This document shows positions 9,001 to 18,221 of a DNA stretch of 64,000 bases, piece by piece; positions within the stretch are counted from its first letter, which is position 1; each line of letters begins with the position of its first letter. Made by a program: the position numbers and the translations under genes. Below the pieces are notes generated by a model. That model worked only from the letters and a program-made list of their open reading frames with translations, made no database searches and had not been told where the DNA came from. Location: positions 90,130-154,129 of the forward strand of contig NZ_JAHLPW010000009.1 of the NCBI RefSeq assembly GCF_018918075.1. The letters run 5' to 3'. This DNA is from Virgibacillus sp. MSJ-26. GTDB lineage: Bacteria; Bacillota; Bacilli; Bacillales; Amphibacillaceae.

Positions 9001-9936
9001 ATGGAATCAATGAAAAAACATCATGTAAAAGACGCATTAAATGAACGAGATGGCTTCCATGTATGGTGGCGCTTATTACGCCCTCATACACTTACAGCAT
9101 CGTTTATTCCTGTTTTCGTAGGATCGATGGTTGCTTATAACGATGGATCGCTTCATATAACATTGTTTCTTGCTATGCTTTTAGCATCAATTTTAATTCA
9201 AGCGGCAACGAATATGTTCAATGAATATTATGATTATGTCCGCGGTCTCGATAATGAGCAATCGGTCGGGATCGGCGGAACGATAGTCCGCGATAAGATT
9301 GCACCGAAAACTGTTTTAAACTTAGCTTTGGCATTTTTTGGAGTCGCTATTTTATTAGGTATTTATATTTGTTATATGTCAAGTTGGTGGGTTGCTTTAA
9401 TCGGTGCTATAGGAATGTTAGTAGGTTATTTATATACAGGTGGGCCAATTCCTATCGCTTATACACCATTTGGTGAGCTATTCTCTGGTTTTTTAATGGG
9501 AACAGTTATTATCGGAATCAGCTATTATATCCAGACATTAACTTTGTCGGTTGATGTTATTTTAATATCAATCCCTATCGCTATATGTATCGCGACAATT
9601 ATGCTATCAAATAATATTCGAGACTTGGATAACGACAAAGTCAGTGGGAGAAAAACGATTGCTATTTTACTTGGTCGAAAAAACGCAGTCCGTTTTCAAG
9701 CAACATTATTTATCATTGCTTATGGCTTGACGGCTCTCTATATTATTACCGGAATTCTACCCCTTTGGTCCCTCATCACCTTGATCAGTGGAATGAAAGC
9801 CATCGAGGTGATTAAAAAATACAAAGGAAAAACCCAACCACTTGAAATCATGCCTGCCATGGCAGCGACAGGGAAACATAATACGTTTTATGGCTTTTTG
9901 TTAGGTGTATCGCTTTTGATCAGTCATTTTTTCTAA
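9001..9936 (+). CDS. menA: 1,4-dihydroxy-2-naphthoate polyprenyltransferase
   Basis: MenA is an integral membrane prenyltransferase that attaches the polyprenyl tail to dihydroxynaphthoate. The 311-residue protein has many hydrophobic segments and the two Asp-rich motifs of the UbiA family: ATNMFNEYYDYVRGLDNE and NNIRDLDNDKVSGRKT. The prenyl-diphosphate/Mg2+ residues are therefore present. Two ATGs (9001, 9010) follow AGGAAGGG. Neither spacing is ideal and the upstream one is used. The gene is divergent from menF and is followed by a thioesterase gene. Confidence 0.95.
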   Translation: MESMKKHHVKDALNERDGFHVWWRLLRPHTLTASFIPVFVGSMVAYNDGSLHITLFLAMLLASILIQAATNMFNEYYDYVRGLDNEQSVGIGGTIVRDKIAPKTVLNLALAFFGVAILLGIYICYMSSWWVALIGAIGMLVGYLYTGGPIPIAYTPFGELFSGFLMGTVIIGISYYIQTLTLSVDVILISIPIAICIATIMLSNNIRDLDNDKVSGRKTIAILLGRKNAVRFQATLFIIAYGLTALYIITGILPLWSLITLISGMKAIEVIKKYKGKTQPLEIMPAMAATGKHNTFYGFLLGVSLLISHFF

Positions 9937-9969
9937 TTGATAATTAAAGATCTGGGGAGTGGAGAAATT

Positions 9970-10365
9970 TTGGAGGATAAATTAATCAAAGACACATTGA
10001 TTGAGACACTTGGTATGGAAATTACTTCAATGGACAAACAAGCTGTTGTTCTAACGATGCCTGTCGATTCACGAACACATCAACCGGCCGGCTTCTTGCA
10101 TGGTGGAGCTAGTGTCGCCCTGGCCGAAACAGCTGCTAGTATTGGTGCTTTATTAAATGTTGATCCCGAAGAAAAATCCGTATTTGGAATTGAAATTAAT
10201 GCGAACCATATTAAAAGTAAAAAAAGTGGCGTCGTGACAGCAAAGGCTGTCCCACAGCATATTGGCAAACGTACCATGGTTTGGGAAATTAACATTACAG
10301 ATGAAAATGAAGAGCTTATTTGTGTTTCAAGATGCACAATTGGGGTAGTAGCTAAAAGAGGATAG
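9970..10365 (+). CDS. Hotdog-fold thioesterase, probable DHNA-CoA hydrolase (MenI-like)
   Basis: A small PaaI/YbdB-type acyl-CoA thioesterase of 131 residues. It has the family signature HQPAGFLHGGASVALAETAAS, with the conserved HGG and the acidic residue in the following helix. Its place directly behind menA suggests it hydrolyses 1,4-dihydroxy-2-naphthoyl-CoA, the substrate-forming step before MenA. That role is an inference from context. The frame is open back to 9937, but the TTG at 9970 is better placed after GGAGTGGAG (9956-9964). Confidence 0.75.
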   Translation: MEDKLIKDTLIETLGMEITSMDKQAVVLTMPVDSRTHQPAGFLHGGASVALAETAASIGALLNVDPEEKSVFGIEINANHIKSKKSGVVTAKAVPQHIGKRTMVWEINITDENEELICVSRCTIGVVAKRG

Positions 10366-10417
10366 TGTTTAGATCTTTAAGCACATCTTTACTTAGTTCC
10401 AAGAAAGGAAGGCAGCT

Positions 10418-10774
10418 ATGTCCCAAGATCATTTAACACAAGAACAATTAAGTAATTTTAAAAGTCGTTTATTAGAAATGAAAGAAGAAATCATGAAAGA
10501 CTTGTCTAAAGCGGATCGTGATAATGCTCAAGATGCTATTCACGAATTAGCGGATTTTCAAAATCATCCAGCTGATGAAGGCACTGAAGAATTCGAGCAA
10601 GAACTCGATAAAGGATTCATAATGATGAGTGAAGATAAACTAGAGGAAGTCAATAATGCCCTTAAGAAAATTTCAGAAGGCACCTATGGTTTTAGCGAGA
10701 AATCAGGTGAACCTATCCCTGTCGATAGACTCCAAGCAGAACCTACTGCAAGAAATCGTATAGAAGAAGATTAA
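10418..10774 (+). CDS. YteA-like TraR/DksA family protein
   Basis: A 118-residue, highly charged, mostly helical protein of the TraR/DksA type seen in Bacillus as YteA/YocK. The C-terminal segment GTYGFSEKSGEPIPVDRLQA matches the region where classical DksA carries its zinc-finger cysteines. Here the cysteines are absent, including the usual Cys in GTYGxC, which is Ser. Such proteins are often annotated as general stress or sporulation proteins. Any effect on RNA polymerase would be inference. It starts with ATG after AAAGGAAGG and ends at a strong terminator. Confidence 0.75.
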   Translation: MSQDHLTQEQLSNFKSRLLEMKEEIMKDLSKADRDNAQDAIHELADFQNHPADEGTEEFEQELDKGFIMMSEDKLEEVNNALKKISEGTYGFSEKSGEPIPVDRLQAEPTARNRIEED

Positions 10775-10810
10775 AAAAGCCAACTTTCCATTTGGAAGTT
10801 GGCTTTTTTC
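10774..10810. terminator. Bidirectional terminator between the YteA-like gene and ribU
   Basis: GCCAACTTTCC and GGAAGTTGGC form a near-perfect stem flanked by A6 and T6, so it can serve both converging genes. Confidence 0.9.
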
Positions 10811-10817
10811 GTTAAAT

Positions 10818-11405
10818 TTATGAAGCTGGTTTCGCTTGTTTTTGTTCAATCCAAGACCGCATTTTAACAAAGAGAGGAATAAACAACATTCCAATGACAA
10901 CACCTTTAATAAGGTTAAATGGAAAGACCCCATATAGTACCGTTACTCGCTTAACAGCTTCTATTTTCATTTCTTCCATTCCCATAAACCAAGCATAAAC
11001 AGGCAAAATCACCAAATAATTCAACACACTCATGGCGATCGCCATTACAATTGTCCCCACAACTAAACCAGATAAAATACTTTTAACACTTTTGTATTTA
11101 TGATAAATAACCGCAATCGGCACAACGAATAGAAGACCAGATAAAAAATTCGCAGCGACTCCAACAGGCTCTCCCCCACCAATTGCTAGATAGAGTAGGT
11201 TTTTAATTCCTACTACAATCACTCCTGCAATCGGAGAAAAAATAAATGAAGCAATAAGCGCGGGCACTTCACTAAAATCAATTTTCAAAAATGGCGGTAA
11301 AAACGGTAGTGGAAAATTTAAAAAGAATAAAACTAGTGAAATAGTTCCTAGTAAAGCTAAAATAATCATTTTTAATAGTTTTGATGACTGAATGTTTGAT
11401 TGCAT
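10818..11405 (-). CDS. ribU: Riboflavin ECF transporter substrate-specificity component RibU
   Basis: RibU is the membrane S component that binds riboflavin and works with the shared ECF energy-coupling module, which is not in this window. The 195-residue protein has about six hydrophobic segments. Family features include LNFPLPFLPPFLKIDFSEVP followed by LIASFIFSPIAGVIVVGIKN. The ATG at 11405 has AAGGGAGA upstream, so the longer open frame is not used. An FMN riboswitch and a leader terminator precede it, which supports riboflavin as the ligand. It converges with the YteA-like gene. Confidence 0.93.
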   Translation of the reverse strand: MQSNIQSSKLLKMIILALLGTISLVLFFLNFPLPFLPPFLKIDFSEVPALIASFIFSPIAGVIVVGIKNLLYLAIGGGEPVGVAANFLSGLLFVVPIAVIYHKYKSVKSILSGLVVGTIVMAIAMSVLNYLVILPVYAWFMGMEEMKIEAVKRVTVLYGVFPFNLIKGVVIGMLFIPLFVKMRSWIEQKQAKPAS

Positions 11406-11475
11406 ATTCAGTTCTCCCTTCATCTTTTTTATCGATTTACATCTCGTGATGAAGGACAAGCTTTATTTCCATGAA

Positions 11476-11516
11476 AATAATAAAACCCTAAAGCTACCAT
11501 TAGGGGCTTTAGGGTT
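11476..11516 (-). terminator. Riboswitch-controlled terminator in the ribU leader
   Basis: On the minus strand AACCCTAAAGC and GCTTTAGGGTT form an 11-base-pair stem followed by TTATTATTTT. It lies between the FMN aptamer and ribU, as expected for transcription attenuation. Confidence 0.85.
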
Positions 11517-11567
11517 GATAAATTCATAGAAACCAATGACAAAAACACGTGTCATTTTCAGCTCACA

Positions 11568-11698
11568 TCTTCTCCCATCCAGACTTTAACTGTCGGTTCT
11601 GGTCTCACACCAGATCAACCGCGTTTCTTCACGCGGGTCACGGACTTAGAGCCTTTGCTCCTTACCGTCGGTCGGGATTTACACCCTGCCCCGAAGAT
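11568..11698 (-). ncRNA. FMN riboswitch (RFN element)
   Basis: The minus strand carries the conserved RFN sequence: it opens with CTTCGGGGCAGGGTG, continues with AAATCCCGACCGACGGTA and the AGGAGCAAAGGCTC hairpin, and closes with CAGTTAAAGTCTGGATGGGA and GAAGA. The CTTC/GAAG ends pair to form P1. It should lower ribU transcription when FMN is abundant, through the terminator at 11476-11516. Further upstream (11699-11959) I see no gene. Confidence 0.96.
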
Positions 11699-11959
11699 GA
11701 AATCGATATTTTATTGTTAATTACAATTATACATTATTGAGACGATTTTGCAATGGTTTAGATTTGATTGGAGAGTACAGAAGGTTTTGAACTCAATTCT
11801 AAAGTTTTAATCTTCATCTCGGTGGCCTCATGACTGGATGAACGACAACTTTCCGAGATTTCAACTAAATTGTGGTCTTCATCATTGTACTTAATATTTT
11901 ATATTTATATTCGTTGTACTACTCGTAATAAGTCCACTGACGCACTGCGACAATATTAT

Positions 11960-12281
11960 AATGATTAGAAAGAACCCTGCTGATTCTTTTTTTGACACCT
12001 TTTCATTACACCAACCAAAAATCGCATGAGTGGTAAACTTTTCTTACAACAAAATTAAGGAGTCGATTGAAGTGCTATTGTGTCCCTTGACAATATTTTG
12101 GTATGTTGGACTTTCTGAGAACGGTAATCATGTACTTCATCCGTTATGATTTTACAGGTTGGACAGAAATAGGGTCTACGTTCCATCTCAATATTAATTT
12201 GACATAATCCATCCATTTCATCTACTTTTTAATAGTAAACCCTTTAAATCCTATTAAGCAAATGTCGTTATTCAATGACAC
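11960..12281 (-). pseudogene. Degraded N-terminal fragment of an ISL3-family transposase
   Basis: Reading the minus strand from a GTG at 12281 (CGGAGTTGC just upstream) gives a start followed by LNNDICLIGFKGFTIKK. After a one-base frameshift comes VDEMDGLCQINIEMERR and PYFCPTCKIITDEVHDYRSQ. This is the zinc-finger-like N-terminus of ISL3 transposases. Further frameshifts give VVRKVYHSC and then NEKVSKKESAGFF, matching the RKRRYxC...GKRFxEKN part of the family. At least three frame changes are needed and the DDE catalytic region is missing. No terminal inverted repeats were found. Confidence 0.75.
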
Positions 12282-12416
12282 GCAACTCCGTTTTTGGTTT
12301 GTTCTAAAAAAGTCTAACAAAATAAGGAGCTTACGTATATTTTTATACACAAACTTTCTTATTAACCCGATATGCATTTTAGGATTTCATCTCTCGTATG
12401 CGTTATAATATTTCAT

Positions 12417-12638
12417 TTAATTTCCATTATTCTTTATGAACTTCACAACTGAACTTGTCATTTTAGGTCCGCCATTGGCAAGACTATGGTCATCAAACAT
12501 AAATCCACTTGAATGAAGAGCAACAATCTCATTAGAATTATTTAATACAGCTGAACCCGATTGCCCTTTATTGGTATCCATGTCGTAATAAGCTATAGTG
12601 TCACTTTGGCCTAATAATTTCCCTTTCATTAAAGACAA
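12417..12638 (-). pseudogene. C-terminal remnant of a V8-like glutamyl endopeptidase
   Basis: The 73-codon frame encodes YYDMDTNKGQSGSAVLNNSN and EIVALHSSG. This matches the nucleophile region (G-x-SGS) and following strand of trypsin-fold glutamyl endopeptidases of Bacillus and Staphylococcus. The His and Asp of the triad, the propeptide and the signal peptide are absent. The stretch upstream (12639-12734) shows no continuing homology I can recognise. It is a truncated relic and should not encode an active enzyme. Confidence 0.65.
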
Positions 12639-12734
12639 ATGATGAAACGAACAATAATACAGATAATTTTAATTAGATACAGTTCCGGTTGCTCACATGG
12701 CAGTCAAAGATACAAAGTATGTATTAATTATTGC

Positions 12735-13051
12735 CTACTCATCGACCAATTCAACCGAAAGCGTTTTAATTTGTGCAGGATCTGATTCCATTATAGCGCC
12801 ATTATATCCAACCTTTATCCTGTCTCCTACATGAAATGTTTCGTCGTTGTTGACTGAAAGGGCAACAAGTACTTCTCCCATTGTACCATCGACGAGCGCT
12901 GTACTCTCGTAAATTTCTTTGATCGTTCCTGTAAAATAAAAACTTGCCATTTCAATCTCATTAATTTCTTCATCATTTCCATTAATTGAATTAGAACACC
13001 CAGCAATTGTAAAAAAACAATGATTATTAATACCTTTGATATCCTATGCAT
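12735..13051 (-). pseudogene. Small lipoprotein gene (DUF3221/YobA-like) split by a 1-base frameshift in a homopolymer
   Basis: Translation from the ATG at 13051, with GGAAGGAGAG upstream, gives MHRISKVLIIIVF. A run of seven T then shifts the frame. In the other frame the sequence continues FTIAGCSNSINGNDEEINE, IEMASFYFTGTIKEIYESTA and on to the stop at 12735. Adding one base to the run would restore a single gene of about 105 codons with a normal lipobox (IAGC). The downstream part, for example VNNDETFHVGDRIKVGYNG, resembles the DUF3221 family. The break may be a real mutation, a phase-variable tract or a sequencing error. Confidence 0.7.
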
Positions 13052-13282
13052 CGCAAATGTCTCTCCTTCCGTGCACGATAAAATAGTTCTATTCGAACGA
13101 GTTCAAACCAATTCAGGCTAAAAATAATGCTGTTTTTCTGTACTGGTTAAGCCATCCGTTTTCTTAATTGCCTCTTGCAATGTCTATAAATCACATCCCA
13201 CATCTTTTTATTCTAATTTAATGTGCAGTCTATCTTATTATATCTGAAAATTAAAATAAATAAAATGATTAGCCCGTTTTCT

Positions 13283-13320
13283 TAAAATGAGCCAGACCCT
13301 ATCAAGGATCTGACTCTTTT
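13283..13320 (-). terminator. Terminator of the large protease gene
   Basis: On the minus strand GAGTCAGATCC and GGGTCTGGCTC pair across a short loop and are followed by ATTTTAAG, immediately after the protease stop codon. Confidence 0.75.
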
Positions 13321-13329
13321 AATAAACTA

Positions 13330-16300
13330 TTAATCTTCCACATTAATGAACAACTTACCATCCGCTTGTTCACGCGTCTCGTTACCGTAAGCATCTTTTA
13401 CAATAACTTCGATAACTGCACCTTCAGCATATGCGTTTGCCGGCGCTGTCCAGTAACCTACATAGCGACCATCTTCCATTTCCATCATTGGAAGTTCAGT
13501 AGCGTTTTGGTGAATACCTGTATTTGTTAGTGGCATGTGCACGACAAATGTGGCGCGTGCTCCTGGTTCACTATCAAATTCAATCATCACACTTTCACCA
13601 GAATCGACATGCTGATCTTCTGTTGGGGTTAAGTTGTCAATTTCTGAAGCGTCATATTTTACATCAAGCGTGACTGTTTCAGTTGTTGTATTACCTGCAA
13701 GGTCAGCTGCTACAATTTCAATGACATTCTCTCCGTTATCTAACAAGATACGCTTAGAGAAGTCTCCTTCATCATTGACATCAGCTTTCTGTCCATTGAC
13801 TTCAACGTAATCAAGGTTTTCGTCTTGAACATTTCCTTCAACAGTGACTGTTTCGCGATTTGACTTATCTCCATCAACTGGATTATCAATCGTTACTTCA
13901 GGCGCTTCTGTATCAAGAGTTACCATAACTGGATCAGATTCTCCTGTTTTGGCACCATCGATTTTAGAAACGGCGACGAATTCATTTTCACCTTCAGAAA
14001 GTTCTTGATCAAAGGAGAATTCTCCATCATCTCCTACCTCTACTGAATCTACTGCTTCCCCATCGCTCAACAATTCAATCGTTGTTGTTGGAGATGCTGT
14101 TCCTTCAATTGTAATGTCAGATTCATTAGTTATGAAATCTTCAGCCGGAGATGAAATAACTGGTGTTTCAACTTCATAGCTTACACGAGCACGAATCATA
14201 TAGTTCCCTTCGTCTGCTGGAGATGGCTCCCAAGAACCGCCAACCAACTGGTGACTTCTTCCAGCGTTCGGGCTTGTTTCATCAGTTGCTAACCCTGGTG
14301 CACCCGTATTTGCTGCTGTTTGAACATAAACCATGTAGAAGTCTCCGTCAACTTCTATGTTATGCTCGGATAAATCAACAACTGTCCAGTCTGTTTCATC
14401 ACGAATAGCTTCTGCATCGATTGGTCCAGCAAGTTTTTCTCCCGGTAAACCATCAACACCAGAGGCATCCCAAACTTCTACTTGGAAGTCTGTTCCACCT
14501 GGAGTAGGGAATTCAGGATTCCAGAACTTAAAGACACCATCTGTAACGATTGCTTTCTCTTTACCTTCTGGTAGGGACATTTTCACACCCCAGCCGTTGC
14601 CTGCATCATAGAAAGCACGTGCATTATCTGCAACACCGTCATCATAGCCAATTTCTCCACCTGGAACTGTATAGAATGGCTCAAGTTCAATATCTAAGTT
14701 AATATCTTCGTTCATATCCACTTCAACTTCTGTTCCATGATAGTCTTTAGCCATCACTTTTAAAGTATAAGTTCCTTCATATGCTGTAAGTGAATAATCT
14801 CCGTCAGCATCCGTTTCTACCGGCTCAACGTTAGCATCTTCTACTAGAAGTAGAGTTGCTCCTTCAATAGGGTCGCCAGTAGCTTCGTTAGTGATTGTTC
14901 CTGTCACTGTTGCTTGATCAAGCTCATCAAGTGTGAAGTTTGCTTCAACTGCTTGATCAGCTTCCACCTCAACTTCTTGTTCAACCGATTCATACCCATA
15001 GGTTTCAGCTTCAACTGTAAATGTGCCAGCAGCACTCATTAATGAATAGCTTCCATCAGCTGGATCTGTTTTAGTTGAACTTCCTGTTTCTAGTACACTT
15101 ACTGTAGCTCCTAAAGGTAAGCCTGCTTGAATTTCCGCTTGATCATTAACTAACTTCTCCTGGTGCGGAACAACAGGTTTCTGTTTCGTTGGATCAACAT
15201 CTGGCTTATCTTCTTTTAATGCTTTGTCAGTGCTTAAAGTCTCTGAAGTAACGTTCAATGAAGCCGAACTCTGATTAGATTCTTCAGATAAAGCTACACT
15301 ATCAATATACCATCCTTCTTTATTAACACTGATGTCAGATGTAGCGTTAAATGCGATATAAATTCTTTCGCCGCTATAATCTGATAAATCAATTTCTGTA
15401 TCTGTCCAATCAGAAGTTAATCCCTCAAATGTTTCAAGTTGAGTCCACTCTTCCTGATCTGTTGATACAACGAGATGGCCAAAGTCATATGAAGTCCCCG
15501 AATCATATTGTTCAAACTCATGCCAGTGTGTAAATTGTAGGTAAGCATCCCCTTCTGGCAAATCGATTGGTGGCATTTCAAGAGAAGCATTCATGTTGCT
15601 ATCATACTGACCTGATAGATTTGTAGCATAAACATTATCACCAGTTAGAGCGCTTCCAGGACCTGACGTTGGTTCGCCCCACTCCCAGCTATTTTCATCA
15701 CCATAAGATGTCCAACCAGCTGGTTCTGCTTCAAAGTCTTCAGAATATCCAGTTGAAATACCAGACTTTAATTCAACACTATAATCATCACTAATCACTT
15801 CATTATTACCAAAGTCATTAATAACCCAATGATACTCAAGTAGTTCGCCTACTAAATCTTCACCATCAATAGAGGCTTTATACTCACCATCTTTAAAATC
15901 TCCTGAAACACGGTCAGCTTCTACTGTCTTCATTTCTCCACCATCAACTTGGTAGTTTAATTCGACAGATGTCACACTGACGTTGTCTGAAGCTTGAATT
16001 TTTAAGTCAAGTCCCATCCCTGAATAAGACTCAGCAGGTGCTTCATGTTCGAACGTTGGTGCTTCATTATCTTCACCATCTTTTGTCACATAACCTTCAA
16101 TCGAGCCAATACCATCCATAATTGACGTAACGGCTGCAGATGCATCAATTAACCCGTGACCATAACCATTGTTTGGTGACTCTGGATATTCATCATCTGT
16201 CTTGGGAATAGCAGTGCTGAGTAAAATTTCTTCCATATCATCTACAGAGATATCAGCATTTACTTGTCGAAGTAGTGCAGCAATCCCTGATACAGCAGGA

Positions 16301-17667
16301 CTAGCCATCGATGTTCCATTATTTGAGCCATAGCTATCACCCGGTATAGCTGAACGAATACCTACACCAGGCGCTGCAATGTCTGGTTTAATTTCGTCAT
16401 ACGGAGAAGGTCCGCGTAATGAGAAATCTGCAACCACATCATTACTATCTGTTGCGCCAACTGCGAATGATTCTGGATAATTGGATGGAGCTGCTACTGA
16501 GCCAGGTCCACCTGGGTTAAATAAATCCGTATTACCAGCTGCGAATTCTGGGAAGATATTCGCATCTCTCCAGGCAATGACCGTATCACGGTACCACTCA
16601 TCAAGTCCTGGACCGCCACCCCAAGAGTTATTAACAACATCTGGAGCTAAGTCAGCACGTCCACCTGGAGCCAAAATCCATTCTGCAGCATCTAGTAAAT
16701 CTGCATCTTTAGCGTTACCTGCCGCGTCAAAGACTTTAGCAGCAATCCACTTTGCACCTGGAGCCACTCCGATTTGGTTGGATCCGTCTTCTTCATGTCC
16801 GACCATTGTTCCAGTCACATGTGTACCATGACCATTATCATCCACTGGAGTTTCATGTCCGTCAGAAGTTGCATCATAGAAACTATATTCATGATCAACA
16901 TCACCAGTTTCAGAGTCATATCCCCGATATTGTTCTTTTAATGCTGGGTGATCCCATTGAACACCAGTATCTAGACTAGCTACAACTGTACCTGAACCAT
17001 CCACTCCCATTGCCCAAGCATCTGGAGCATTTACACGATCAACGTTCCATTCAATTTCTTCATCGTCTTGGAGACTTGCTTTAGGCGAGTCTACCTTGTC
17101 GTCAAAAGTAACATGAAGTTCACGCTCTTCGTTTGGTAGAATTTTTTCTACTTCTGGAAAGCTTGCTAGTTTTTCTGCTATTTTTTTAGGAGCAGTGACA
17201 GCCATTCCGTTAACAATATGATAAGAATGGAAACTGTCTACATTATCGTTTTCAACTTGTTCTTCTAAAAATTGCTTAACATTCGCTTGAGATTCAATTG
17301 AAACGGATTTCAATTCAGAAATTACGGTAGATCTTTGGTTAAGTGTTGCTTTATGTGATGATAGCTGTGCTGATTCAGCCGCTTTTCTTGCTTCTTCAGC
17401 AACTTTTGTCGTATCTGCTTTTTCCTCAAACTTAACTAAAAATGTTACCACATCACTGTCTTTATACTCATCCATCAAACGATTGCTAATCTTTTCTTCA
17501 ACTCGCTTGGCTGGATCAATCGCTGATTCATGTAGTTGTCCGCTTTTATCGCTTTTACCAACAGATAATGTTTGTGCACTTAACGTTGGAGCGAATAATG
17601 AGAATATCATCAATACTGTAGCAATGATACTAAATAATCTCACACGTTGCTGCTTTTTATTATACAA
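13330..17667 (-). CDS. Bacillopeptidase F-like secreted subtilisin-family serine protease
   Basis: A secreted S8 protease of 1445 residues. In order: signal peptide (about 1-31), an I9-type inhibitor propeptide (about 60-185), and the catalytic domain (about 205-515) with Asp233 in ASLDTGVQWDH, His280 in NGHGTHVTGT, oxyanion Asn379 in EFAAGN and Ser453 in GTSMASPAVSG. The C-terminal half holds an Ig-like segment, a MAM/immune-inhibitor-A-like jelly roll (EDFEAEPAGWTSYG), two carboxypeptidase-regulatory-like repeats (GTITNEATGDPIEGATLLLV is the second) and Ig-like repeats (TIEGTASPTTTIEL; TVEGNVQDENLDYVEVNGQ). No sortase motif is visible. The start is TTG after GGGAGG. The extracellular part is acidic, which suits saline medium. 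The domain set matches bacillopeptidase F (Bpr/Vpr group). Confidence 0.92.
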   Translation of the reverse strand: MYNKKQQRVRLFSIIATVLMIFSLFAPTLSAQTLSVGKSDKSGQLHESAIDPAKRVEEKISNRLMDEYKDSDVVTFLVKFEEKADTTKVAEEARKAAESAQLSSHKATLNQRSTVISELKSVSIESQANVKQFLEEQVENDNVDSFHSYHIVNGMAVTAPKKIAEKLASFPEVEKILPNEERELHVTFDDKVDSPKASLQDDEEIEWNVDRVNAPDAWAMGVDGSGTVVASLDTGVQWDHPALKEQYRGYDSETGDVDHEYSFYDATSDGHETPVDDNGHGTHVTGTMVGHEEDGSNQIGVAPGAKWIAAKVFDAAGNAKDADLLDAAEWILAPGGRADLAPDVVNNSWGGGPGLDEWYRDTVIAWRDANIFPEFAAGNTDLFNPGGPGSVAAPSNYPESFAVGATDSNDVVADFSLRGPSPYDEIKPDIAAPGVGIRSAIPGDSYGSNNGTSMASPAVSGIAALLRQVNADISVDDMEEILLSTAIPKTDDEYPESPNNGYGHGLIDASAAVTSIMDGIGSIEGYVTKDGEDNEAPTFEHEAPAESYSGMGLDLKIQASDNVSVTSVELNYQVDGGEMKTVEADRVSGDFKDGEYKASIDGEDLVGELLEYHWVINDFGNNEVISDDYSVELKSGISTGYSEDFEAEPAGWTSYGDENSWEWGEPTSGPGSALTGDNVYATNLSGQYDSNMNASLEMPPIDLPEGDAYLQFTHWHEFEQYDSGTSYDFGHLVVSTDQEEWTQLETFEGLTSDWTDTEIDLSDYSGERIYIAFNATSDISVNKEGWYIDSVALSEESNQSSASLNVTSETLSTDKALKEDKPDVDPTKQKPVVPHQEKLVNDQAEIQAGLPLGATVSVLETGSSTKTDPADGSYSLMSAAGTFTVEAETYGYESVEQEVEVEADQAVEANFTLDELDQATVTGTITNEATGDPIEGATLLLVEDANVEPVETDADGDYSLTAYEGTYTLKVMAKDYHGTEVEVDMNEDINLDIELEPFYTVPGGEIGYDDGVADNARAFYDAGNGWGVKMSLPEGKEKAIVTDGVFKFWNPEFPTPGGTDFQVEVWDASGVDGLPGEKLAGPIDAEAIRDETDWTVVDLSEHNIEVDGDFYMVYVQTAANTGAPGLATDETSPNAGRSHQLVGGSWEPSPADEGNYMIRARVSYEVETPVISSPAEDFITNESDITIEGTASPTTTIELLSDGEAVDSVEVGDDGEFSFDQELSEGENEFVAVSKIDGAKTGESDPVMVTLDTEAPEVTIDNPVDGDKSNRETVTVEGNVQDENLDYVEVNGQKADVNDEGDFSKRILLDNGENVIEIVAADLAGNTTTETVTLDVKYDASEIDNLTPTEDQHVDSGESVMIEFDSEPGARATFVVHMPLTNTGIHQNATELPMMEMEDGRYVGYWTAPANAYAEGAVIEVIVKDAYGNETREQADGKLFINVED

Positions 17668-18178
17668 TGTATTTCCTCCCTTATTTTTAATAGATACAAA
17701 AAAACACTCTACCCTCCTTTCTCTAAATTTAGGTTGGCGATCGTGTGCCTACTTCATTTTCATGATGTTAACTTAACTTTAAAGTAAAAAATAGAAAAAA
17801 TGTGTCGAACTATGTCGTTCATTTTTAAAAAATTCTAAATTGAATAATAATAACTATTAAGTTGACTACTTTCCTTAGGTGAAAAGTAGTTATCGTTTTT
17901 TTAAAGGAACAATAAACCATTGATTTATCAACCTTCTTGGATGATCATGATTTTAATTGAAATCTAGTGAGAATAGTTTTTCATGAAAAACGAAAGAAAA
18001 ATGAACAATTTCACCTAAAAAGTTGCTAGAGTTCCCTATCACTATTAAATAGTGAAGCAATTAAGAGGAAATATTATTTTTTCGTTTCTTTTCATTGATG
18101 GCTCTAGTTCTTAAGTCTGTTAAAATTTTCCGTGATACAGTTCTTTTTAACTATCAACCTTTTATGGAACAAAATAAA
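17668..18178. other. AT-rich intergenic region upstream of the protease gene
   Basis: About 510 bases without a gene. It holds the protease leader (GGGAGG before the TTG start) and an inverted repeat with arms ACTACTTT (17865-17872) and AAAGTAGT (17883-17890). On the plus strand a T7 run follows shortly after, although no plus-strand gene precedes it. Stationary-phase protease genes often have long AT-rich control regions bound by AbrB or ScoC. I cannot assign such sites here. Confidence 0.35.
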
Positions 18179-18213
18179 AAATCCTAAACGAGAATTGACC
18201 TCGTCTAGGATTT
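18179..18213 (-). terminator. Terminator of the M42 peptidase gene
   Basis: On the minus strand AAATCCTAGACGAG and CTCGTTTAGGATTT pair with one wobble and are followed by a T-run. Confidence 0.85.
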
Positions 18214-18221
18214 CACATTAA

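Noticed and set aside
11549..11740. Plus-strand open frame of 63 codons
   Set aside because: It runs through the antisense of the FMN riboswitch and has no ribosome binding site; the conserved RNA explains the sequence.
14163..16979. Several plus-strand open frames opposite the protease gene
   Set aside because: They are antisense to a well-supported protease with catalytic motifs; codon pattern explains them.
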